Source: Stereocaulon alpinum (taxonomy: Eukaryota; Ascomycota; Lecanoromycetes; Lecanorales; Stereocaulaceae). From it: DNA of 11,063 bases. The position numbers and the translations under genes were made by a program. The DNA is taken from the NCBI GenBank assembly GCA_018257865.1, contig JAEUBA010000308.1:1-11063 (forward strand), given 5' to 3'. The notes below the pieces were generated by a model that worked only from the letters and a program-made list of their open reading frames with translations, made no database searches and was not told the DNA's origin. Positions 1-6,502 of the stretch are shown piece after piece (the first letter of the stretch is position 1; each line of letters starts with the position of its first letter).

Positions 1-2
1 AT

Positions 3-1244
3 ATTAATACTAAACTCCGCTAGGGCCTATATATAGCGTAGGTAAAGGTAAAGGCTACTACTTAAGCCTAGGCGATTAAGTACCTAGTAGGATTAACTTA
101 GGGAGCTATATTTAAGAAGTATAGGAAGGTATATAGTATAGCGGTAAGGCCTATACTTATATTCGCCGCTCTAATATAGTATACCCCTACTAGGGGGCGG
201 GGAGCTATAGAAAAGTATATTAAGACACTTATAATAATATAGAATAACTACCTATAGATAGTGCTTAGAGTATATAAGGTAATACTAGTCTAAGTCTTAG
301 AAGCGGAAGTAATTATTATACCTATCTAAACCTATCTAGACGTCTTAGTTATAAGATACTAAGTACTAAGGGGAGTATACCCCTTAATAATCGAAGGTAA
401 CTGCTTAATCCGTAGGAGACTATAGGGAAGGAGAGGAAGGGCGCGCCTAATATACTTAACCCTATTATTAGAAAAGGAAGAATAGGCCCTATAGGAGCTT
501 AAGGCGAAGGATTAGGATTAAGCGGTAATAGTAATAAGGAGGAAGGTATATTAATATAACCTAAAAACGGATATTAAGGAGTATTAAGATATAGGTATCC
601 TAGCTAAAAAGATATAAGGCTAAATAATAATAAAGTAGATTAAGTAGTAGGAGGTATATAAGGATACTATCCCTAAGTACTCTCGTATACCCGTATAGAA
701 TAAACTATTATTTAGAGAAAGGTATAACTACTACCTAAAGCTTAGGAAGGTAGAAAGCTTAATAGTAGTCTAACTCTAAAGTAGAAAGAATAGGTTTAAC
801 TACTTCCTTTATAAGGCGAAAGTACTAAGGGTCCGTAGTACCCGCTATAGTTATAGATAGAGGAATTAGGATATAAAGTATATTCTCCTATACTATCTAA
901 AGCTTAGCGACACTTAAAGGGAGCTTATTAAAGAGGTAGAGACTTATAATATTAGGACTATACTAGCTGAGGTTACTAGTATAAGAGTAGCTATAAGATA
1001 GCTAGTTAGGTTAGGATTCCTAACGTAGTATTAACTTACTAAGGAATAGCTCTCCTAGTCTAAACTCCTTATTAGAGTAGAACCGGTAATAAAAACCCTA
1101 AAGATAAAGAAGCCTAAGCGTAAGTAGAAGCTAAAGGCGGCGGAGCTACCGGAGTATTATAGGGCTTATTAGGGTAATAGAGATTATTATTACTAGTATT
1201 ATAGAGCCTAGTAGCGAGGTTAGATAGGCGGAGTAGAATAATAA
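3..1244 (+). pseudogene. Relic of LINE ORF2 C-terminal region (copy A)
   Basis: The frame starting at position 3 reads through as a recognisable ORF2 C-terminal part interrupted by many TAG and TAA codons, which trace to CAG, CAA and TGG changed by RIP. It starts in the region after the reverse-transcriptase palm and continues through a basic stretch. Around 846-895 is the place where this family carries a Cys/His zinc knuckle. There the Cys and His codons have become Tyr (TGY to TAY, CAY to TAY). The likely original end is the tandem TAA TAA at 1239-1244, conserved in copies B and C. No RNase H motif is visible. The frame has no net length change against copy B. It cannot encode a functional protein. 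Confidence 0.75.
968..972 (+). other. Empty target site of the LTR-like insertion (copy A)
   Basis: The pentamer tgagg here corresponds to the taagg that is duplicated around the 1138-bp insertion in copy B. Only one copy is present, between flanks that match both sides of the insertion in B. It keeps TG where B and C have TA. This uninterrupted locus gives the pre-insertion structure. Confidence 0.8.
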
Positions 1245-1392
1245 GTAAGCTAATAAGCGAAAGTTTTTAGCTAGAAGGGGCGACTCTAGAAAGGTTTCTT
1301 TCGCGTTTAGAGGGCCTTTAACCCCCCTAGATTTCCTAATAATATAAGAGAATACCCTTATTAGTATATATAGATACTAGAATAGGCGTATA
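1245..1392 (+). other. LINE 3' untranslated region (copy A)
   Basis: This is a non-coding stretch between the tandem stops and the tetranucleotide tail. It is conserved without net length change in copy B (5993-6140) and copy C (8008-8155, complement). It includes a C/T-rich block around 1318-1332 followed by an A/T-rich end. In LINEs this region is where the element's own reverse transcriptase recognises the RNA; that role is inferred from the family and no specific fold was verified. Confidence 0.6.
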
Positions 1393-1408
1393 AATCAATC
1401 AATTAATC
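1393..1408 (+). repeat. LINE 3' tail, four AATY units (copy A)
   Basis: The units read aatc aatc aatt aatc, so the tail is four tetranucleotides rather than poly(A). The same 16-bp, four-unit tail ends copies B and C. Two TCA steps survive here although CA is nearly absent elsewhere, which fits weaker RIP at an element edge. Copy B starts at the next base. Confidence 0.8.
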
Positions 1409-3364
1409 AGTATAAGTAGATTCTACTTAGCCTATAGAGGAGACTTAGAGGCTAGGACGTATTTCTATATAAATAAGAGGATAGATCCTAATAACTAGGG
1501 GGTAGAATACTAGGGAGGCGACTTATACTTATTATAGATCTAAGTTATAAAGACCTAAAAGGATATTAAGGAGGGGATAGAGAATACTAGAGGGCTACTA
1601 AGGGAAAAGGTATAGATATATAATATTTATAACCCCTTACTAGTAAGCTATATATTAAGGGATAGTCTAATAACTATCCTAAAACTAAAGAAAGCGCTAG
1701 GGAATAAGGGTAAATATATAATTATAAGAGACTTTAACCTATACTACCTATACTAAAATAACTTAGGACGAATAATGTATTACGCTATAGTAGATAAGCT
1801 ACTAGAGATAGTAGGAAAGAGAGATATAATTTTAGGACTACTAAAGAAGGTAGTTATATAGTAGAATAGGGGCTTAGAAAGTACTATTAACCTTAGATTC
1901 CTAACTAAAGGCGCGTATAATATAATAGTAAAGTATAGGGTAAGGAATAACCTTAATATAGGATTAGACTATATACTAATTATTATAAAGCTAGAATAGA
2001 TATAAAGCGAACGCCTAATATACTAGAAGAGGGCTTAGAAAAGGATAGAGGCGAAGGTAACTAAGGAGGAAATCTAGAAATATATAAAAATCCTAAATAA
2101 AGTAATAAGCTAGTACTTAGTAGACTCTAAAGATATAATTAACTAGTATATTAATAGGCTTATAGCTATACTATAAGAGGTAATAGAAGATACTATCCTA
2201 TATAAGGAACCGTACGTAGTAGCTAAGCTATATTAGAATAGGGTATATATAAGGGTAACTAAAGTATTATAGGTAGCGCTTAAGGCCTACCGCTATAGTA
2301 GGAATATAGAAACTAAGGAAGCCCTCCGTTAAGCTAAAAGGGAAAAGGTTACTACCCTATAGAAGGCTAGAATAATAGCTTTTAGAGAGGGAGTCTATAA
2401 AGTATTATTAAAACTAAGAGAAGTATAGTAACTTACTAAGTAGAGAAGGGAAAGAAGTATACGCCTTAAAGAGCTACTATAATTTCTAGCTATTAAAGAC
2501 GGAAACGGGAATAAAGTAATAAACTTTAAGGGGAAGGTAGAGGCCCTAAGGAGGATCCTCTTCCTACCTCTACCCTTAATAAACCTAATAAATATAGAGG
2601 GGGCCGACTACCTAAAACTTATAGCGATAGATAGTAAGATTACCTTAAAAGAGGTAAAGGACGCGATTTAATACTTAGTAGCGGATAAGGCCCTAAGGAT
2701 CTTAAAGATCCTAAATAAGTTCCTAAAAGCGGTATATATAGAAATAATAGAGATATTTAGAAGGATATTTTAAGCGTACTTAGACTATAGATACTACCTA
2801 AAGAAGTTCTAGGAGGCGAATATAGTAATATTAAAGAAACTAAAAAAGACTAACTATTTAGAGCCTAAGGTATACTAGCCTATTATATTACTAGATATAC
2901 TTAGGAAAGTATTAGAGACGGTAATAGCGAAATATCTTAGCAAAATAACTAAAAGGAATTACCTACTTTTAGAATACTAAATAGGGGGTAGAAAGAGACG
3001 CTTAGTAGAAATAGCCTTAGAGACTATTATAAATTTAGTCTATATAATATAGAACTAGGGTAAAGATAACGTAGCGAGCCTACTATTACTAGATATAATA
3101 GGGGTATTTAATAATATATTCTATAAAAGGCTACTCTATAACCTAAAGATAAAAGGAATCCCTAAGGGAATTATTTAGTAGACTATAAGCTTCCTTAAAG
3201 ATAGAGCGATATTAATTACTCTAAGAGGTAAAACTAGCCTAGTAGAGGTAATAGAGATAGAGATTTTATAAGGATTACCTATATTACTAATTCTATTTCT
3301 CTTCTTTAATATACTACTAATTAAAGTATACTTAAAAGTAAAAATCCTAGTATAAGTAGGAGGA

Positions 3365-3376
3365 TTCGTAGATAAC
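3365..3376 (+). other. Reverse-transcriptase F-x-D-D box, mutated to FVDN
   Basis: The second catalytic Asp codon is AAC at 3374. The preceding codon is GAT, so the ancestral GAT-GAC join contained TG, a RIP target, and G to A gives Asp to Asn. Copy C shows the same loss on the other strand (Asn codon at 9629-9631). These residues bind the catalytic metal in reverse transcriptases, so the loss alone would abolish activity. Confidence 0.7.
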
Positions 3377-4572
3377 GTATACCTACTAGTATATAGTAAG
3401 ATAACGGAAACGAACTATAGGTAGCTAGAATAGGCCTATAAGCTCTACTAAATATAGGTAAAGATATATAAGGTAACGTTCGCGCCCTAAAAGTATAAAT
3501 TAGTATATCTATTATATACCCCTAAAAGGTTTAATATAAAGGAGACGGTATAATTTAGTAATATAGAGGTTAAGCTAGAAGTAAGTATTAGGGTTTTAGG
3601 GTTATATATTAATACTAAACTCCGCTAGGGCCTATATATAATATAGGTAAAGATAAAGGCCGCTACTTAAGCCTAGGCGATTAAGTACTTAGTAGGATTA
3701 ACTTAGGGAGCTATATTTAAGAAGTATAGAAAGGTATATAGTATAGTAGTAAGGCTTATACTTATATTCGCTACTCTAATATAATATACCCTTACTAGGG
3801 GGTAAGGAGCTATAGAAAAATATATTAAGACGCTTACAATAATATAGAATAACTACCTATAGATAGTACTTAGAGTATATAAGGTAATATTAGTCTAAGT
3901 CTTAAAAGCGGAGGTAGTTATTATATCTATCTAAACCTATCTAGACGCTTTAGTTATAAGATACTAAGTACTAAGGGGAGTATACCCCTTAATAATTAAA
4001 GGTAACCGCTTAATCTATAGGAGACTATAGGGAAGGAGAGGAAGGGCGCGCCTAATACGCCTAACCCTATTATTAGAAAAGGAAGAATAGGCCCTATAGG
4101 AGCTTAAGGTAAAGGATTAGGATTAAGTAGTAATAGTAATAAGGAGAAAGGTATATTAGTATAACCTAAAAATAGATATTAAGGAGTATTAAGACGTAGG
4201 CGTCTTAGTTAAGAAGATATAAGGCTAAGTAATAATAAAGTAGATTAAGTAGTAGGAGGTATATAAGGATACTATCCCTAAGTACTCTTATATACCTATA
4301 TAGAATAAACTATTATTTAGAGGAAGGTATAACTACTACCTAAAGCTTAGAAAGGTAGAAAGTTTAATAGTAATCTAACTTTAAAGTAGGAAGAATAAGT
4401 TTAACTACTTCCTTTATAAGGCGAAAGTATTAGGGGTCTATAGTACCTACTATAGTTATAGATAAAGGAATTAGGATATAAAGTATATTCTCCTATACTA
4501 CCTAAAGCTTAGCGATACTTAAAGGGAGCTTATTAAAGAGGTAGAGACTTATAATATTAGGACTATATTAGT

Positions 4573-4577
4573 TAAGG
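4573..4577 (+). repeat. Target-site duplication, left copy (taagg)
   Basis: The same pentamer follows the insertion at 5716-5720. Copies A (968-972) and C (8428-8432, complement) have a single copy at the matching place, so this is a true 5-bp duplication made on insertion. Confidence 0.8.
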
Positions 4578-4720
4578 TGTTAACCTAGTAACTGTGGGCG
4601 CAGTCTACCGCTGAACCCCTAAGGGCAAAACTCAAAATGTTCGGTGCTTGCTAGGGCGATACTATTAGACTGTATATAGCTTAGTAGTCCGGGGGTGCGG
4701 TGTACCCCGGAGCCCTAATA
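4578..4720 (+). repeat. Left terminal direct repeat (LTR) of the nested element
   Basis: This 143-bp repeat differs from the right copy at six positions by eye, all of the TG/CA versus TA kind; one of the six is mutated in this copy (near 4718). It contains a TATA-like stretch near 4671-4678 and a CCGGGG...CCCCGG inverted repeat (4689-4710). These could be promoter and 3'-processing signals, but that is inference. Confidence 0.7.
4689..4710 (+). other. Inverted repeat inside the left LTR
   Basis: CCGGGG and CCCCGG are separated by 10 bases, giving a 6-bp GC stem. The right LTR has the same structure at 5684-5705, with one TG to TA change in the loop. Its role is unknown; it might be a transcript-end or packaging hairpin. 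Confidence 0.45.
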
Positions 4721-4822
4721 ATTATCCCCCCCCTAGGGCGACGTCTACGGCGCCTAGTAGGGTAGAAAAACATCGTTCCCCTATAATAAGCCCGAATATT
4801 CGGTGTAAGTTAGGTCGTAAGG

Positions 4823-5369
4823 CCCCTAAAGGGCGCCCTACTAGATATTATTCGTGCCCGAAGGACTTAGCGAAATGAGAAAGTTAAAGCCCGCGAAGGG
4901 AACTTCTAGTTAGCGGCCTCCCTAAAGGACGCTTCCGCTAGGTAGTAGGCCCCCGAAGGGCGCCCCTACCGGATCATTCGTGCCTGAAGGACTTAGCGAA
5001 ATGAGAAAGTTAAAGCCCGCGAAGGGAACTTCTAGTTAGCGGCCTCCCTGAAGGACGCTTCCGCTAGGTAGTAGGCCCCCGAAGGGCGCCCCTACCGGAT
5101 TATTCGTGCCCGAAGGACTTAGCGAAATGAGAAAGTTGAAGCCCGCGAAGGGAACTTCTAGTTAGCGGCCTCCCTGAAGGACGCTTCCGCTAGGTAGTAG
5201 GCCCCCGAAGGGCGCCCCTACCGGAATATTCGTACCCGAAGGACTTAGCGAATGAAGATAGCGGCCCCTATAAAGGGCGATTCCGCTAGATAGTAGGCCC
5301 CCGTAGGGCGCCTCTATTAATGTTATTCGTGCCCGAAGGACTTAGCGACATAATATGGTTAAAGCCCCC
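4823..5369 (+). repeat. 126-bp tandem repeat (minisatellite) inside the nested element
   Basis: Three full units start at 4850, 4976 and 5102, each 126 bp. A shortened 97-bp unit starts at 5228 and a partial unit at 5325; a partial unit end precedes them (4823-4849). Each begins with attcgtg/ac and the step cgaaggacttagcg. Differences between full units are few and mostly TG/CA to TA, with one CG to TG (4985). Each full unit carries an inverted repeat TAGCGG...CCGCTA and a CCC-CGAA-GGG hairpin. No reading frame is apparent. Internal tandem arrays occur in some non-autonomous elements; the function here is unknown. Confidence 0.85.
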
Positions 5370-5384
5370 AGCGAAAATTTGTTG

Positions 5385-5412
5385 CTACGGGCTGCGCGCC
5401 GAAGCAGCGTAG
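5385..5412 (+). other. Hairpin downstream of the minisatellite
   Basis: CTACG plus CTGC pair with GCAG plus CGTAG around an 8-base loop, with a two-base bulge on the 5' side. It lies in the roughly 200-bp unique interior between the tandem repeat and the right LTR. The rest of that interior (5413-5572) shows nothing I recognise. Confidence 0.4.
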
Positions 5413-5572
5413 TAGGGTTAGGATAGCGGGAACCCTATTAGGTCGCTTAGTAGCTAATTATAGCTACCGCCCCCTAAAAAAATCCCTTAGAAATTGCCTC
5501 CTTAACGGTATTAAACCTCGGACCTTTATAATTCGGGTTAAGATTATTAAGCTTTATCGCACCGAATATACT

Positions 5573-5715
5573 TATTAACCTAGTAACTATAGGCGCAGTC
5601 TACCGCTGAACCCCTAAGGGTAAAACTCAAAATGTTCGGTGCTTGCTAGGGCGATACTATTAGACTGTATATAGCTTAGTAGTCCGGGGGTACGGTGTAC
5701 CCCGGAGCCCTGATA
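5573..5715 (+). repeat. Right terminal direct repeat (LTR) of the nested element
   Basis: Same 143-bp length as the left copy. It carries five of the six RIP-type differences, including TG to TA at its very first dinucleotide, and ends in TGATA where an ancestral TGACA-like end is possible. The target duplication taagg follows directly. Confidence 0.7.
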
Positions 5716-5720
5716 TAAGG
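5716..5720 (+). repeat. Target-site duplication, right copy (taagg)
   Basis: Matches 4573-4577. Deleting 4578-5720 restores exact colinearity of LINE copy B with copies A and C. Confidence 0.8.
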
Positions 5721-5992
5721 TTACTAGTATAAGAGCGGCTATAAGATAGCTGGTTAGGTTAGGATTCCTAATATAGTATTAACTTACTAAGGAATAGCTC
5801 TCCTAGTCTAAACTCCTTATTAGAGTAGAACTAGTAATAAAAACCCTAAAGATAAAGAAGCCTAAGTATAAGTAGAAGCTAAAGGCGGCGGAGCTACCGG
5901 AGTATTATAGGGCTTATTAGGGTAGCGGAGATTATTATTACTAGTATTATAGAGCCTAGTAGCGAGGTTAGATAGGCGGAGTAGAATAATAA
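5721..5992 (+). pseudogene. LINE ORF2 relic, C-terminal end (copy B, 3' piece)
   Basis: This continues the copy B frame across the insertion: the last codon before the insertion is completed by the first bases here. The translation is basic and rich in Lys and Arg from about 5835 to 5885, then Tyr-rich, probably former Cys, His and Tyr codons. It ends at the tandem TAA TAA (5987-5992) shared by all three copies. Several TAG codons interrupt it. No domain is recognised in this tail. Confidence 0.7.
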
Positions 5993-6140
5993 GTAAGCTA
6001 ATAAGCGAAAGTTTTTAGCTAGAAGAGGCGACTTTAGAAAGATTTCTTTCGCGTCTAGAGGGCCTTTAACCCCCCTAGATTTCCTAATAATATAAGAGAA
6101 CACCCTTATTAGTATATATAGATACTAGAATAGGCGTATA
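5993..6140 (+). other. LINE 3' untranslated region (copy B)
   Basis: It matches copy A 1245-1392 and copy C 8008-8155 (complement) at equal length. An open frame on the opposite strand overlaps this stretch but is a chance by-product (see rejected items). Confidence 0.6.
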
Positions 6141-6156
6141 AATTAATTAATTAATT
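6141..6156 (+). repeat. LINE 3' tail, four AATT units (copy B)
   Basis: The four units all read aatt, where A and C keep several aatc. Each C in an aatc-aatc array sits before A and so is a RIP target. Two more A residues follow before the flank, which belongs to the Plavaka-type relic. Confidence 0.75.
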
Positions 6157-6158
6157 AA

Positions 6159-6500
6159 ACTTATATTATAACGAGATTAATTCTTAGTAAAGAGCCTATA
6201 TAGTATCTATACCCTAGTCTAAGTCGATATCTAAGTTAATACCTAAGTTAATATCTAAGTTAAACTAAGACTAGTACCCTTTCTAATTAGAAGCTAATTA
6301 TACCCTAGCTTTATAGATATATAACGCGCGACTATCTAGTAGTATAATAGATAATTTCTTTAAAGATACTTAATTATAACCTTTCTATAGACGCTATAGC
6401 TTTAATAGCGCTTAATAACTAAAAGCTAAGCTATATACTATTAAGTATTCCGCTACTACTAGTAGATAGTCTTAGTAAGCGTTTAGGGTCCTATTAATTT
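6159..6500 (+). other. 5' region of the Plavaka relic, no clear gene
   Basis: Nothing is firmly recognised here. Position suggests the 5' flank and N-terminal coding part of the transposase, where the family often has a C2H2 zinc finger, but His and Cys codons would have become Tyr and no finger can be traced. The stretch includes a 12-bp repeat at 6219-6266. Frame 6217 onwards is fairly open if TAA and TAG are read as former Gln or Trp, but it is not the frame used downstream, so an intron or frameshift may lie between. Confidence 0.4.
6219..6266 (+). repeat. 12-bp tandem repeat, four units
   Basis: Four copies of a ctaagttaatay-type unit lie head to tail, the first with cg in place of ta. 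The unit is a multiple of three, so in a coding frame it would give a four-residue repeat. It is small and may be incidental in such low-complexity sequence. Confidence 0.5.
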
Positions 6501-6502
6501 AA

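Larger units (their letters stand above)
1..1408 (+). mobile_element. LINE (non-LTR retrotransposon) copy A, 3' part, RIP-mutated
   Basis: This is the 3' portion of a LINE whose 5' part lies left of the window. It aligns base for base with copy B: position 1 equals 3606 and the offset stays at 3605 up to the insertion site in B, then becomes 4748. Both copies measure 1408 bp to the end of the tail once the insertion in B is removed, so no net indel separates them. CA and TG are nearly absent, as expected after RIP. The copy holds the region after the reverse-transcriptase core, a zinc-knuckle relic, a 3' untranslated stretch of about 150 bp and a short AATY tail. It lacks the LTR-like insertion and so preserves the empty target site (968-972). 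Family assignment (fungal Tad1-like clade) rests on the conceptual translation and on the fuller copy B. Confidence 0.85.
1409..4577 (+). pseudogene. LINE ORF2 relic: endonuclease and reverse transcriptase (copy B, 5' piece)
   Basis: Read in the frame of 1409, this is an endonuclease/reverse-transcriptase polyprotein with many RIP stops. At 1409-1999 lies an exonuclease-endonuclease-phosphatase domain: a YNP-like step near 1625, the DFN motif around 1732 (preceding Gly now Arg), a STINL stretch where the family has STIDL, and GLDY near 1960 where the family has an S-D-H motif, so the catalytic His is now Tyr. At about 2660-3470 lies the reverse transcriptase: motif A keeps its first Asp (3092), its second Asp is Asn (3110), a QG-P block with TAA for Gln sits near 3270, and the F-x-D-D box (3365-3376) reads FVDN. 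A Cys-x-Cys-x8-His-x4-Cys knuckle is placed at 4451-4501, every ligand now Tyr. The first 80-100 endonuclease residues are missing. It cannot make an active enzyme. Confidence 0.85.
4578..5715 (+). mobile_element. Small non-autonomous LTR-like element (TRIM-like) nested in LINE copy B
   Basis: The 1138-bp insertion has 143-bp direct terminal repeats and a 5-bp target duplication. Its left edge starts TG; its right edge ends TA, consistent with the usual CA of an LTR after RIP. Both features are typical of LTR retrotransposons. No coding frame for gag or pol was found, so it would depend on a partner element. The interior is dominated by a 126-bp tandem repeat with hairpins. CA and TG are clearly commoner than in the surrounding LINE, so it is younger or was less exposed to RIP. 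Against an LTR origin, no tRNA-like primer site (TGG start) follows the left repeat and no clear polypurine tract precedes the right one. The orientation is therefore arbitrary. It matches no named family that I recognise. Confidence 0.65.
1409..6156 (+). mobile_element. LINE copy B, 5'-truncated, split by an LTR-like insertion
   Basis: This is the most complete copy in the window, about 3.6 kb of LINE after removing the insertion and one target duplication (4578-5720). It begins inside the endonuclease domain right after the tail of copy A, as expected of 5' truncation during target-primed reverse transcription. It carries endonuclease, reverse transcriptase, C-terminal zinc knuckle, 3' untranslated region and a four-unit AATT tail. 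A single frame (codons starting at 1409 plus multiples of three) stays readable for over 3 kb with dozens of stops and no frameshift. Damage is therefore by transition only, the mark of RIP. Motif order suits the fungal Tad1-like group of non-LTR elements. Confidence 0.88.

Noticed and set aside
1..1408. RNase H domain in the LINE C-terminal part
   Set aside because: No Asp/Glu motif set in the right order was found. The region reads as basic linker and a Cys/His knuckle instead.
4721..4745. tRNA primer-binding site after the left LTR
   Set aside because: The sequence after the LTR is attatc plus a C run, with no TGG start or visible match to a tRNA 3' end.
4792..4803. 12-bp perfect palindrome CCGAATATTCGG
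   Set aside because: It is isolated, short and without matching context. It is noted but not supported as a binding site.
4823..5369. CRISPR array
   Set aside because: The repeat is a contiguous 126-bp tandem unit with no unique spacers, in a fungal transposon context.
5894..6103. A 69-codon open frame on the minus strand with a hydrophobic C-terminal half
   Set aside because: It is antisense to the LINE C-terminal end and 3' untranslated region, starts at GTG rather than ATG, and its Leu/Ile-rich look follows from TA-rich mutated sequence. The matching stretch in copy C is not kept open.
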